The notes beneath the pieces are model-generated. The model was given only the letters and a program-made list of their open reading frames with translations. It was not told where the DNA came from and searched no databases. This document shows, piece after piece, positions 8,322-17,095 of a DNA stretch of 49,626 nt. The number at the start of each line of letters is the position of its first letter. The stretch's first letter is position 1. This DNA comes from an uncultured Clostridia bacterium (lineage in GTDB: Bacteria > Bacillota > Clostridia > Oscillospirales > Ruminococcaceae). Made by a program: the position numbers and the translations under genes. The DNA is taken from positions 1 through 49,626 of the forward strand of contig CALXBC010000016.1 of NCBI GenBank assembly GCA_944386455.1, read 5' to 3'.

Positions 8322-8377
8322 CTTTCCGGCAGACCTTTCTGTTTCTTTGATAATGTTTGAACAGATTGCATGTTTTT

Positions 8378-8406
8378 AGTATACCATACTTTTACCTGTT
8401 TTACAA
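8378..8406 (-). promoter_or_regulatory. Promoter of glf operon
   Basis: On the minus strand TTGTAA (8406-8401), a 17-base spacer and TATACT (8383-8378). The surrounding 8384-8540 stretch is AT-rich spacer without genes. Confidence 0.7.
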
Positions 8407-8542
8407 TGAATCCCATAATAACAAAACTGTTTTGTTACAGTTTTGAAACATAAATCCATTTTTTGGTTTATAAATCCATGGTAAAAATCATTTTATCATA
8501 ACTGATATGAATTTGCAAGCAAAAATCAAACAAAAAACTAAA

Positions 8543-8590
8543 TTCTCAAAGCTGGGAACAGTCAGTCCCGACTGCTCCCGGCTTTGAGAA
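8543..8590 (-). terminator. Terminator of the cyclophilin operon
   Basis: TTCTCAAAGC (8543-8552) pairs with GCTTTGAGAA (8581-8590), with an inner GGGA/TCCC and CAGTC/GACTG stem. On the minus strand it is followed by TTTAGTTTTTT. Confidence 0.8.
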
Positions 8591-8599
8591 ACAACAGCC

Positions 8600-9298
8600 C
8601 TATTTCTGATATTCAACAACTTCTATTTTTTCAATCGTAACAGCCTGTTTAGGCAGATCGTTTCCATCTGTTTCACAATCGGCAATTTTCTCTACGACAT
8701 CCATTCCCTCAAACACCTGGCCGAATACCGTATAATCACCGTCCAGATGAGGAACGCCGCCCAATTCCAAATACTTTTCTTTTACGATATCCGGATACGT
8801 TTTGCCATAATAAGTTTCAACCTGCTCCAGATATTCCTCTGTCACATCATCTCCCTGGACAATATAAAACTGACTGCCGATGGAATTCGGCATGCTGCTC
8901 TGTGCCATACAGAGGGCACCGGGAAAATGATACAGCTTGTCGCTGGGCTCCGGCCCGAAGCCCTCGCCCCAGATGCTTTCTCCGCCAGTGCCGTCACCTT
9001 TCGGGTCACCGCCCTGGATCATAAAGTCGGCAATCACACGATGAAAGGTCAGTCCGTCATAATACCCCTCTTTCGCATGAGTAGTAAAATTTTCTACTGC
9101 TTTTGGCGCCTCATCCGGGAAAAAGCGCACCTTGATCTCACCGTATCCTTTGACAGTGATGACCGCAATTTCTTCCCCTTCCTGAATTTCCTGATCAAAC
9201 TGCGGAAGACTGCCGTCCCCGCCGCTCTTGCATCCTCCCAGCAGCGTCAGGGCAGTCAGCAGCCCCAAAGAACAAGCCATTATTTTTTTCAACTTCAT
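8600..9298 (-). CDS. Peptidyl-prolyl cis-trans isomerase, cyclophilin type, lipoprotein
   Basis: About 232 residues. The N-terminus is a lipoprotein signal peptide: MKLKK, a hydrophobic stretch, and the lipobox LLGGC near residue 23. A cyclophilin domain starts with [30 protein letters not shown] and carries [29 protein letters not shown], which includes the catalytic arginine of FHRV. It ends with [15 protein letters not shown]. It would catalyse proline isomerisation on extracytoplasmic proteins from the outer face of the membrane. Relative to its neighbour, the segment corresponding to [14 protein letters not shown] reads MAQSSMPNSIGSQFY, so the substrate-groove residues have drifted. The start is chosen at MKLKK; in-frame alternatives up to 9319 exist. 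It is the last gene of a three-cyclophilin operon. Confidence 0.93.
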   Translation of the reverse strand: MKLKKIMACSLGLLTALTLLGGCKSGGDGSLPQFDQEIQEGEEIAVITVKGYGEIKVRFFPDEAPKAVENFTTHAKEGYYDGLTFHRVIADFMIQGGDPKGDGTGGESIWGEGFGPEPSDKLYHFPGALCMAQSSMPNSIGSQFYIVQGDDVTEEYLEQVETYYGKTYPDIVKEKYLELGGVPHLDGDYTVFGQVFEGMDVVEKIADCETDGNDLPKQAVTIEKIEVVEYQK

Positions 9299-9352
9299 TG
9301 ATTTGTCCATCCTCAACACATAATATCTCTCATATCAATTGCTATAAAATCA

Positions 9353-10117
9353 TTAGCCCTGATATTCGATAATCTCCACTTTTTCAATCAAGACCTCTTC
9401 CACAGGCTTGCTCGACTCTGAGCCGCTTGAGGTTGTAACAGACTTAACCTTGCAGTTGGCGATTTCATCCACAACATCCATTCCCTCAAACACCTGGCCA
9501 AAGACCGTATAACACCCATCGAGAGACGGATAACCGCCGACCTCTTTATACTTTTCACGGACCTTGTCAGCCAGCATGGTATATTCCAAATCATACTGCT
9601 GCATCATCTGTTTTCTCACAGCTTCCATTTCGTCCAGCTGCTCATCGGTATACTGTGTGCTGTTCTGAACGATAAAAAACTGGCTGCCGTTGGTGTCCGG
9701 TCCGCTGTTGGCCATGGACAGCGCACCACGAAAATGGCAAAGATCGTCGTTGATTTCCAGTTCAAATCCATCCTCACCATAAATGCTTTCCCCGCCGGTT
9801 CCATCGCCTTTGGGATCACCGCCCTGGATCATGAAATCCTTGATCACCCGGTGAAAGTTCAGTTCATCGTAATATCCTTGTTTTGCAAGCTCAATAAAAT
9901 TTTCCACTGCTTTTGGTGCTTTGTCAGGGAAGAAACGAATCTTGATCTGACCATAGTCTTTTACCGTGATGACGGCAATCTCTTCCCCCTGCTTGATCTC
10001 CTGATCAAACTGCGGCAGAGATTCCACCTCTGCCTTTTTGGCACATCCTGCGAAAACCGAAGCCGAAAGAACTGCTGTCAACAGCAAAGCTCCCAGCCTG
10101 ACTGCTTTTTTTCTCAT
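9353..10117 (-). CDS. Peptidyl-prolyl cis-trans isomerase, cyclophilin type, lipoprotein
   Basis: A 254-residue paralog of its neighbours. Signal peptide [20 protein letters not shown] is followed by the lipobox VFAGC near residue 24, so the mature protein should be lipid-anchored outside the membrane. The catalytic domain contains [22 protein letters not shown] and [23 protein letters not shown], the complete cyclophilin active site. An insert of about 30 residues ([22 protein letters not shown] and onward) separates the last strands and is longer than in the cytoplasmic copy. It is likely involved in folding of secreted proteins. It is the middle gene of the operon, 43 bases after the cytoplasmic copy. 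Confidence 0.94.
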   Translation of the reverse strand: MRKKAVRLGALLLTAVLSASVFAGCAKKAEVESLPQFDQEIKQGEEIAVITVKDYGQIKIRFFPDKAPKAVENFIELAKQGYYDELNFHRVIKDFMIQGGDPKGDGTGGESIYGEDGFELEINDDLCHFRGALSMANSGPDTNGSQFFIVQNSTQYTDEQLDEMEAVRKQMMQQYDLEYTMLADKVREKYKEVGGYPSLDGCYTVFGQVFEGMDVVDEIANCKVKSVTTSSGSESSKPVEEVLIEKVEIIEYQG

Positions 10118-10160
10118 TTTTCATTTCCTTCCTCTGTTTAGATCATGCTCCAGCAAAATG

Positions 10161-10742
10161 CTATTCCAGAACGTCAATTCCCAGAATAGTGACATCCTCA
10201 ACCGGCTTGTCGTTCGGTCCCACTGGAACAGCCGCGATTTCATCCACAACATCAATGCCCTCCACGACCTGGCCGAAAACCGTATGCCGAAAATCGAGCC
10301 ATGGCGTGCCGCCGACCTCTTTATATTTCTGAATCGCCTCGTCCGGGTAGCCCGCATCCTTCATCTGACTGACAAGCCCCGGATCGACGGAACCCGCCTG
10401 AACAATGAAAAACTGACTGCCGTTGGTATCCGGACCGCTGTTCGCCATCGAAAGCGCTCCCTTAAAGTTCAGTGCTTCCAGAGAAAACTCGTCCTCAAAG
10501 GGATGTCCCCAGATACTTTCTCCGCCGAATCCCCTTCCCATAGGGTCTCCGCCCTGGATCATGAAATCCTTAATGACGCGGTGAAAGATAATGCCGTCAT
10601 AATATCCGTTTTTCGCATGGGTGATAAAGTTTTCCACTGCTTTTGGCGCAGCCTCCGGAAACAGCATCACCTTGATATCTCCATGATTGGTTTTGATCAC
10701 AGCAGTTTGTTTTGCCTGTGATGGTTCCTGAAAATTCAGCAT
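10161..10742 (-). CDS. Peptidyl-prolyl cis-trans isomerase, cyclophilin type, cytoplasmic
   Basis: A 193-residue cyclophilin without a signal peptide, so probably cytoplasmic. Active-site segments [26 protein letters not shown] and [23 protein letters not shown] are complete, and the C-terminus [18 protein letters not shown] is standard. It is the first gene of the operon and has a consensus promoter. The three consecutive proteins share exact blocks such as DFMIQGGDP and the APKAVENF motif, indicating tandem duplication with later addition of export signals to two copies, or loss from one. Confidence 0.95.
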   Translation of the reverse strand: MLNFQEPSQAKQTAVIKTNHGDIKVMLFPEAAPKAVENFITHAKNGYYDGIIFHRVIKDFMIQGGDPMGRGFGGESIWGHPFEDEFSLEALNFKGALSMANSGPDTNGSQFFIVQAGSVDPGLVSQMKDAGYPDEAIQKYKEVGGTPWLDFRHTVFGQVVEGIDVVDEIAAVPVGPNDKPVEDVTILGIDVLE

Positions 10743-10785
10743 AAAAATCCTGCCTTTCCATCATCAAAAATCAGATAACTTATTT

Positions 10786-10814
10786 ATTATACAATACAAA
10801 CATCGTTTCAGCAA
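10786..10814 (-). promoter_or_regulatory. Promoter of the cyclophilin operon
   Basis: Minus-strand TTGCTG (10814-10809), a 17-base spacer, TATAAT (10791-10786). Confidence 0.7.
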
Positions 10815-10857
10815 GTGGATTTTCCATGCAAATCCGTAAACAATTTGTAAAGCCAGA

Positions 10858-11859
10858 TCAAGTATACTGCATCTTCTGTACTTTTTCAGTCAGTCTGTAA
10901 AAATCGTCCAGAGAGGACAGGCTGCTGCAATCATTGCGAAATGCGGCAGCTCCCCGCAGTCCCTTAAGGTACCATGCCGCATGCTTTCGCGCTTCTCTCA
11001 TGCCGCCATACTCCCCTTTCAGCTGACAGATCAGCTCAATGTGCTCCCGCATCACTGCCAGACGCTCCTCCAGAGACGGCTCCGGCGGCACGGGCTCTCC
11101 CATAATTCTGGCCCGTATCTGCTGAAACAGCCATGGTCTGCCGTAGCTCCCGCGTCCTGCCATCACCAGATCACAGCCGGTCTGCTCATACATCTGCACG
11201 GCGCTTTCGGCGTCGGTCACATCTCCGTTCCCGATGACGGGAACAGATACCGCTTCTTTCACAAGGCGAATGATCTCCCAGTCGGCAGGGGGCGCGTAAT
11301 ACTCCTGTCTGGTACGGCCATGCACCGTGATCGCCGCCGCCCCCGCATCCTCCATCCGCTTTGCAAATTCTACGGCGTTGACGCTTTTGTCATCCCACCC
11401 CTTGCGTATTTTGACCGTCACAGGGACAGGAGAAACGGCTACGACTGCTCTCACAATTGCGGCGGCCGTTTCAGGCGTTTTCATCAAAGCGCTTCCAGCC
11501 CCAGAACTCACCACTTTTGGGACAGGACAGCCCATATTGATATCGATAATATCCGGCTGAAAGGGCATAACCTTTTCCACCGCCCTTGCCATAAAATCAG
11601 GCTCGGCGCCAAACAGCTGGACTGCCATAGGACGCTCCGGAGGAGTGCATTCCAACAACTCTGCCGTTTTTCGGTCAGAATAACACAATCCTTTTGCACT
11701 GGCCATTTCGCCCACTACATAAGCGGCGCCGAATTTTTTCGCCATCAGCCGATAGGCACGATCGGCCACTGATGCCATCGGGGCGAGCGCGGCTGTTTTT
11801 TCGATCTCCACGTTCCCGATTTTCAATACAGGCAGCTTTCGCCCGGTTTCTTTGTCCAT
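10858..11859 (-). CDS. dus: tRNA-dihydrouridine synthase
   Basis: A 333-residue FMN enzyme that reduces uridine to dihydrouridine in the tRNA D loop, DusB-like. The N-terminus AALAPMASVADRAYRLMAKKF is the FMN-binding barrel start. The catalytic cysteine lies in DINMGCPVPKVV near residue 110, followed by the phosphate-binding GSALMKTPE. KIRKGWDD, ITVHGRTRQEYY and IGNGDVTD complete the TIM barrel. The C-terminal helical RNA-binding domain begins near residue 250 with the MREHIELICQLKGEYGG segment. It is divergent from polA across an intergenic palindrome. In many Firmicutes dus sits near other translation genes; here it is alone. Confidence 0.96.
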   Translation of the reverse strand: MDKETGRKLPVLKIGNVEIEKTAALAPMASVADRAYRLMAKKFGAAYVVGEMASAKGLCYSDRKTAELLECTPPERPMAVQLFGAEPDFMARAVEKVMPFQPDIIDINMGCPVPKVVSSGAGSALMKTPETAAAIVRAVVAVSPVPVTVKIRKGWDDKSVNAVEFAKRMEDAGAAAITVHGRTRQEYYAPPADWEIIRLVKEAVSVPVIGNGDVTDAESAVQMYEQTGCDLVMAGRGSYGRPWLFQQIRARIMGEPVPPEPSLEERLAVMREHIELICQLKGEYGGMREARKHAAWYLKGLRGAAAFRNDCSSLSSLDDFYRLTEKVQKMQYT

Positions 11860-11880
11860 CCTGTTTCCTTTCCTCTTTTC

Positions 11881-11920
11881 AGCGGTTATTATTGATAACC
11901 GCTGCGGATTATGATATAAT
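11881..11920 (+). promoter_or_regulatory. polA promoter overlapped by a palindromic site
   Basis: AGCGGTTAT (11881-11889) and ATAACCGCT (11895-11903) form a perfect 9-bp inverted repeat with a 5-base centre. The polA promoter reads TTGATA (11892-11897), 17 bases, TATAAT (11915-11920), so the -35 box lies inside the palindrome. The same palindrome is about 20 bases upstream of the dus start on the other strand. An operator role is inference. Confidence 0.55.
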
Positions 11921-12026
11921 AATTTTATCTGTTATCTGCAAACAGGTGTTGCCGTTTGCTTATCTTTTTCAGTATATCCGATATCAACCGTTCCGTCAAC
12001 CGGGCGGGGAACAGGAGTTTTTTGCT

Positions 12027-14594
12027 TTGAAGCTGCTTATTATTGATGGAAACAGTATCATGAACCGTTCGTTTTATGGCGTACGTCCTCTCACAACCAA
12101 GGACGGCTTCAATACCAATGCGATCTTTGGATTTTTAAATATCATGCTCAAAACCATGAAGGATACTGCTCCCGATGGGGTTGCCGTTGCATTTGACCTT
12201 CCCGCGCCAACCTTCCGCCACAAAATGTACGATGCCTATAAAGGCACGCGCAAGCCATCGCCGCCGGAGCTGCATGAGCAGTTTCCCGTCATCAAGGAGC
12301 TGCTTCGCGCACTGGGCCACACGGTGCTGGAACTGGAAGGCTATGAAGCAGACGACATCATCGGCACGCTGGCAAAGCGGTGTCAGGCTGCCGGCAAAGA
12401 AGCGGTTATCTCGACCGGCGACCGTGACAGCCTTCAGCTGGTGGACGAACGCATTACCGTGCGCCTGGTCAAGACAAAGGAAAACATCGACTATACACCT
12501 GAAAAAATCAGAGAAGAATTCGGACTGCTTCCCGACCAGCTGCGGGATGTCAAGGCGCTGATGGGAGACAGTTCCGACAACATCCCGGGCGTTAAAGGAA
12601 TCGGGGAAAAAACTGCTTTGCAGTACATTCAGACCTTTGGCAGCATTGAAAATCTGTATGAACATCTGGACAGTGAACAGATCAAACCAAAGGCGCGCCA
12701 GCTTCTGACACAGGAACAGGAGATTTGCTTTCTGAGCAAACAGCTTGGAACCATTGACTGTGACGTGCCGCTCACGGTGACTGACAGCCAGCTGTTTGAA
12801 ACGGTTTCCGATCCGCAAAGGGCTGCCGAAATCCTAACAAAGCTAGAGATGTACAGCTTTCTTCCGCGGCTCGGCCTGGAACGGTCTGTCACGCCGCAGA
12901 AAGCAGAAAATATCGTTTCCGCCGCTGCATTTTCTGTTTTAAAAAATCCACCCTACGATGTCTGTATAGAAAAGCTCAAGGCGCGGGGCATCATTGACTT
13001 TTTGCTTACCTTTGAAAAAGGAGCGGTCAGAACGCTTCAGCTGAATCTTGGAAAGGAAGCCGCTGTTTTTGATTTTAATGCAGAAAACTGCTTTTTTGAG
13101 CTGGTCTGCAAAAGTCCGCTGCCAAAACGCACCTTTCATGTCAAGCCGGTCTATCTTCTGTGTATGCAAAACGGCGTAATACTGGAAAATGTTGCTTTTG
13201 ATGCGCTGATTGCCGCTTATCTGCTTCACTCCGGCAGCAAAACCTATACGATTGGGGAGCTTGCGTCCCATACGATACCGCAGGTTTCCTTCAGTCTGCC
13301 GGAAGAACAGCAGGACGTCGCGCTGCTTTCACCGCTCTGCGACGCACTTGACAAGAGGCTAAAGGACGGCGGAATGGAGGCCTTGTTCCATGACATTGAA
13401 ATGCCGCTGACCGAGGTGCTGGCAGGCATGGAGTATTATGGCTTTCGAGTAGACACAGACGGGATTCGGGCATTCGGGAGCATGCTGGAGGAGCAGATCG
13501 AAAAGCTGCGCAGCGAAATGTTTGAAATCGCGGGATATGAATTCAATCCCAACTCCACCAATGATTTAAGCGGCGTGCTGTTTACCAAGCTGGGGCTGCC
13601 CGCCAGGAAAAAAACCAAAAACGGATATTCTACAAACGCAGAGGTGCTGGAAAGCCTGCGCGGCTATCATCCCTTTGTGGAGCTGCTGTTGGAATACCGC
13701 AAGCTGTCCAAGCTGAACTCTACCTATGTGACCGGCCTGCTCAAGGTCGTCGGCCCGGACGGCCGTGTCCGCTCCACCTTCAATCAGACCGAGACACGCA
13801 CCGGGCGGATCAGTTCAACAGAACCCAATATGCAGAATATTCCCGTGCGGACCGAGCTGGGACGCCAGATGCGGAAGTTTTTTGTCGCAGAAGAAGGATA
13901 TACCCTTCTGGATGCCGATTATTCTCAAATCGAGCTGCGCATCCTTGCCCATATCTCCGGAGATGAAAACATGATTCAGGCATTCCGCAACGGTGCCGAC
14001 ATTCACACGATCACCGCATCCCAGGTCTTTGGCATTCCGCAGGATATGCTTCCGGCCTCCCTGCGCAGCCGTGCCAAGGCGATTAATTTCGGGATCGTCT
14101 ATGGGATCTCTGCTTTCTCGTTGGCGCAGGACATCGGCGTCTCTGTGAAAGAGGCGGGAGATTATATCAAAAACTATCTGTCGACCTACAGCGGCGTAGA
14201 CCGTTTTATGAAGCAGGCAGTGGAACAGGCAAAAGAAACCGGTTATGCTGTTACGATATATGGCCGCAAACGGGAAATTTTTGAATTGAAATCGCCGAAC
14301 CGCAATGTACGGGGCTTTGGGGAACGGGTTGCCATGAACGCACCGATCCAGGGCTCGGCTGCTGATATCATCAAAATCGCAATGAACCGCGTCTACGCCA
14401 GGCTGAAAAAAGAAAAAGTGGACGGACGGCTGATCCTTCAGGTACATGATGAGCTTTTGATCGAGGTGCGAAAGGAAGAGGCTGCACGCGCCAAAGTGAT
14501 TCTGAAGGAAGAAATGGAAAACGCAGCACATCTGTCGGTACCGCTGATTGCAGACATCTCGGAAGGCGACACATGGTATGATGCAAAAGGCTGA
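12027..14594 (+). CDS. polA: DNA polymerase I
   Basis: A protein of 855 residues that fills gaps and removes Okazaki primers. The N-terminal 5'-3' exonuclease starts LLIIDGNSIMNRSFYGV and carries EGYEADDIIGTLAK and LMGDSSDNIPGVKGIGEKTA. The middle 3'-5' exonuclease domain is degenerate: the acidic DxE motif needed for proofreading is not present, as is common in Firmicutes. The polymerase domain has motif A DADYSQIELRILAHISGD, motif B RAKAINFGIVYG and motif C LQVHDELLIE. The start is TTG at 12027, in frame and nine bases after AGGAG (12013-12017); the long upstream open frame lacks a site and antisenses dus. The next gene follows about 25 bases later. Confidence 0.97.
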   Translation: MKLLIIDGNSIMNRSFYGVRPLTTKDGFNTNAIFGFLNIMLKTMKDTAPDGVAVAFDLPAPTFRHKMYDAYKGTRKPSPPELHEQFPVIKELLRALGHTVLELEGYEADDIIGTLAKRCQAAGKEAVISTGDRDSLQLVDERITVRLVKTKENIDYTPEKIREEFGLLPDQLRDVKALMGDSSDNIPGVKGIGEKTALQYIQTFGSIENLYEHLDSEQIKPKARQLLTQEQEICFLSKQLGTIDCDVPLTVTDSQLFETVSDPQRAAEILTKLEMYSFLPRLGLERSVTPQKAENIVSAAAFSVLKNPPYDVCIEKLKARGIIDFLLTFEKGAVRTLQLNLGKEAAVFDFNAENCFFELVCKSPLPKRTFHVKPVYLLCMQNGVILENVAFDALIAAYLLHSGSKTYTIGELASHTIPQVSFSLPEEQQDVALLSPLCDALDKRLKDGGMEALFHDIEMPLTEVLAGMEYYGFRVDTDGIRAFGSMLEEQIEKLRSEMFEIAGYEFNPNSTNDLSGVLFTKLGLPARKKTKNGYSTNAEVLESLRGYHPFVELLLEYRKLSKLNSTYVTGLLKVVGPDGRVRSTFNQTETRTGRISSTEPNMQNIPVRTELGRQMRKFFVAEEGYTLLDADYSQIELRILAHISGDENMIQAFRNGADIHTITASQVFGIPQDMLPASLRSRAKAINFGIVYGISAFSLAQDIGVSVKEAGDYIKNYLSTYSGVDRFMKQAVEQAKETGYAVTIYGRKREIFELKSPNRNVRGFGERVAMNAPIQGSAADIIKIAMNRVYARLKKEKVDGRLILQVHDELLIEVRKEEAARAKVILKEEMENAAHLSVPLIADISEGDTWYDAKG

Positions 14595-14619
14595 CCATTA
14601 TGCAAAGAAAGGATTGGAC

Positions 14620-15075
14620 ATGCAAATGAGGAAAATACTGTTCGTCTGTACCGGCAACACCTGCCGCAGCCCCATGGCTGCTTATCTTTTGCGGGATATG
14701 CTCCAAAAGCAGGGCGTGTCGCAGCAGGTTCTGGTGGAAAGCGCAGGGCTTGCAGCATATGCAGGCGACCCCATCAGTGATCATGCCGCGTCAGCCTTAC
14801 GGGAACGGGGGATCCATGCAGACGCACATCGTGCCAAGCCGCTCAACCCGCTGCTTCTGGAACAGGCAAACCTTATTTATGTCATGACAGAAGCACACAA
14901 ACAGGCCATTGTTCAGGCGATGCCCGAGACGGCCGGCAAAATCAGGGTGCTCCATATTTCCGACCCCTATGGCTTGGATATCACCGTTTACCGCGCCTGT
15001 CTGGACGAGCTGGAACATATTCTGCAGGAACAACTGCCTGAAATTCTTTCCGGAAAGGATGGCGGCGCCCAATGA
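14620..15075 (+). CDS. Low-molecular-weight phosphatase, probable protein-arginine phosphatase type
   Basis: A 151-residue phosphatase of the LMW-PTP fold. The P-loop reads VCTGNTCRSPMAAYLL right at the N-terminus, with the catalytic cysteine and arginine in the CX5R pattern, and the general-acid segment ISDPYGLD near residue 110. In characterised members a threonine at the fifth position after the cysteine region (CTGNTCRS) marks YwlE-type protein-arginine phosphatases, while tyrosine phosphatases usually carry isoleucine there, so arginine specificity is favoured. No McsB arginine kinase is in the window. The start at 14620 follows AAGGA. Its stop overlaps the rimI start by four bases, so the two are translationally coupled. 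Confidence 0.88.
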   Translation: MQMRKILFVCTGNTCRSPMAAYLLRDMLQKQGVSQQVLVESAGLAAYAGDPISDHAASALRERGIHADAHRAKPLNPLLLEQANLIYVMTEAHKQAIVQAMPETAGKIRVLHISDPYGLDITVYRACLDELEHILQEQLPEILSGKDGGAQ

Positions 15076-15524
15076 GCCAAAAATTCAAGGTCGTACTTAT
15101 GACCAACGACACTGTGAGACAGGTTGCCGACATAGAAGCGGAATGCTTTACCAATCCATGGAGCTATGATTCTTTTCTGAGTGAATTATCCAATCCCGTA
15201 TCGCTGACCTGGGTTGCAATGGACGGTGAAAACAATGCCGCCGGCTTTTTGAATGCTTATTTCGTGCTGGATGAGGCATCCTTAAACAATATTGCTGTTC
15301 GGGAACAGTACCGCAGACAGGGAGTGGGACATCAGCTTCTGCAGACCGCCTTTCAACACTGCCGCAAAAACGGTGTGGCCTCTTTTACGCTGGAGGTGCG
15401 TCAAAGCAATACGGCCGCAATCTCCCTATACGAAAAACTGGGTTTTCGCAAAACCGGGGAGCGAAAGGGATTTTATTCGCAGCCCGATGAGGACGCCTTT
15501 TTAATGACCAAACGGTTTCAGTAA
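15072..15524 (+). CDS. rimI: Ribosomal protein S18-alanine N-acetyltransferase RimI
   Basis: A 150-residue GNAT enzyme predicted to acetylate the N-terminal alanine of ribosomal protein S18. Family signatures are ECFTNPWSYDSFLSEL near residue 25, LNNIAVREQYRRQGVGHQLL with the acetyl-CoA loop Q/R-x-x-G-V-G, and FTLEVRQSNTAAISLYEKLGF near residue 105, diagnostic of RimI. The ATG overlaps the stop of the phosphatase gene as ATGA. In Firmicutes rimI usually neighbours tsaB, tsaE and tsaD; here tsaD is 1.5 kb downstream but tsaB and tsaE are missing and two other genes lie in between. Confidence 0.93.
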   Translation: MSQKFKVVLMTNDTVRQVADIEAECFTNPWSYDSFLSELSNPVSLTWVAMDGENNAAGFLNAYFVLDEASLNNIAVREQYRRQGVGHQLLQTAFQHCRKNGVASFTLEVRQSNTAAISLYEKLGFRKTGERKGFYSQPDEDAFLMTKRFQ

Positions 15525-15595
15525 AAATTTGTGCGCTGCGCGAACAGAAAGGACGGACGCCGGTCAGATAGACTGGTATCAAAAACGAAATTTGT

Positions 15596-16411
15596 ATGGA
15601 TAAACGGATCAAATATTATCTGGACGCACCGCTGCGGTTTACCTATGGAAAAAATTTTTATCCGTGGGAAAAGCTGACAGCACGATATTTCCAAATTCCC
15701 ACTGATAAAATCAAAAGGCCCGTGCGGCTGGCGCTTATCAGTGACCTGCACCGTACCTGTTATGGAAAGGACCAGTCGGAGCTGATTGCGGCCGTAAAAC
15801 ACGGCCGGCCTGATGCCATTCTTTTTCCGGGAGATATCATGGAAAACGGCTGTCCGCATAGCAAAACCGATCTGCTTCTTGATGCACTTTCCAGGAGGTA
15901 TCCCTGCTATTATGCAACCGGAAACCACGAGTTTTATGCGGGGAAAGCAGATACCGTGAAAGATCATATTGCTTCCTTTGGCATCATCGTGCTGGATGGA
16001 CGCTATACGGAAGCGTCACTGAACGGTCAGCGAATCCGAATCTGCGGTACAGACGATCCGCAGACAGGCAAGCGGCAGTGGCAGAAGCAGCTGCTTCATG
16101 CAGCAGAGGCGGTAGACGGCACCGCTTTTACGGTTTTGCTGGCTCATCAGCCTTCTCTTTTGGAAATTTACAGCCGGTTTGGCTTTGATTTAGTGGTATC
16201 AGGTCATGCTCACGGCGGGCAGCTGCGTATCCCGCCGTTTCAGCGCGGCATGTTTGCACCCGGTCAGGGCTTTTTTCCGGAATATGCAGGCGGTGAATAT
16301 CATCAAAAAGACACCACAATGATCGTCGGCCACGGGCTTGCCAAAAATATTTTTCCGCGGTTCGGCAATCCGCCTGAGATTGTTTTTATCAGGCTGGTCC
16401 CTAAAAAATAA
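15596..16411 (+). CDS. Metallophosphoesterase (YkuE/YaeI-like)
   Basis: A 271-residue calcineurin-like phosphoesterase. The five metal motifs are in order: ALISDLHRTCYG, ILFPGDIMENG, YYATGNHEFYAG, VLLAHQPSLLE and VSGHAHGGQLRIP, so a dinuclear metal site is intact. The C-terminus GMFAPGQGFFPEYAGGEY matches YkuE-type enzymes, some of which are membrane-associated phosphatases with lipid substrates. There is no signal peptide or membrane segment at the N-terminus. The ATG at 15596 is poorly supported: no good Shine-Dalgarno sequence lies within 15 bases, and an in-frame stop at 15569 limits upstream alternatives. The true substrate is unknown. Confidence 0.9.
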   Translation: MDKRIKYYLDAPLRFTYGKNFYPWEKLTARYFQIPTDKIKRPVRLALISDLHRTCYGKDQSELIAAVKHGRPDAILFPGDIMENGCPHSKTDLLLDALSRRYPCYYATGNHEFYAGKADTVKDHIASFGIIVLDGRYTEASLNGQRIRICGTDDPQTGKRQWQKQLLHAAEAVDGTAFTVLLAHQPSLLEIYSRFGFDLVVSGHAHGGQLRIPPFQRGMFAPGQGFFPEYAGGEYHQKDTTMIVGHGLAKNIFPRFGNPPEIVFIRLVPKK

Positions 16412-16474
16412 TCGTAAAACCGGCCTGCAATCCCTTCCGGTGCAATATTAATATTCTAAAAGGGGGAAGCAGCG

Positions 16475-17026
16475 ATGGATGTAAAAATCAACCTGAAAGA
16501 TACAAAGCTTGAAACGCAGCGATTCATTCTTCGTCCATGGGATGAGAGCGACCTCAGCGACTTCTGCGAATACGCTTCTGTTGAAGGGGTCGGTGAAATG
16601 GCAGGCTGGAAACATCACGACTCCATCGAAGTCTCCAAGCGAATTTTAGCGTCATTTATTTCGGAGCAGAATGTTTTTGCATTGGTTTATAAGGAAAATC
16701 AGAAAGTCATTGGTTCCCTGGGCGTTCATTATTCCTGGGCAAACGATGTTCCGAAATATCATGAGCTCAGGCTGAAAGAGATCGGCTATGTGTTATCAAA
16801 AAATTATTGGGGAGCGGGGCTAATGCCCGAAGCAGTTAGGGAAGTGATTCGCTTTTGCTTTGAAAAGTACGAATTGGACGCGGTCACAATAGGACATTTT
16901 TCTGATAATAGCCAGTCCAGACGAGTTATTGAGAAATGCGGCTTCCAATTTGTCAGGCAGATCGAACGCTATGTCAAACAGCTTGATAAAAGCCTTGCTG
17001 AAATGCAGTATATTTTATATCGGTAA
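16475..17026 (+). CDS. GNAT family N-acetyltransferase (RimJ/RimL type)
   Basis: A 183-residue acetyltransferase of the RimJ-like branch. Opening LETQRFILRPWDESDLSDF is the family signature. The acetyl-CoA loop reads IGYVLSKNYWGAGLMPEAV, and the C-terminal DNSQSRRVIEKCGFQFV is the standard beta5-alpha4 region. Such proteins acetylate N-termini, aminoglycosides or small amines, and the sequence does not discriminate. The start has AAAGGGGG upstream. It separates rimI from tsaD in a plus-strand row. Confidence 0.9.
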   Translation: MDVKINLKDTKLETQRFILRPWDESDLSDFCEYASVEGVGEMAGWKHHDSIEVSKRILASFISEQNVFALVYKENQKVIGSLGVHYSWANDVPKYHELRLKEIGYVLSKNYWGAGLMPEAVREVIRFCFEKYELDAVTIGHFSDNSQSRRVIEKCGFQFVRQIERYVKQLDKSLAEMQYILYR

Positions 17027-17095
17027 CAAACACAAAGAAGGATACGACAGCAATGGACTGCATTCTGTGTGTATAGAAAGGAATCAGACGCAACC

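Noticed and set aside
11694-12026. Long N-terminal extension of the polA reading frame
   Set aside because: It antisenses dus, lacks a ribosome binding site, and the conserved exonuclease domain begins at the TTG 12027 behind AGGAG.
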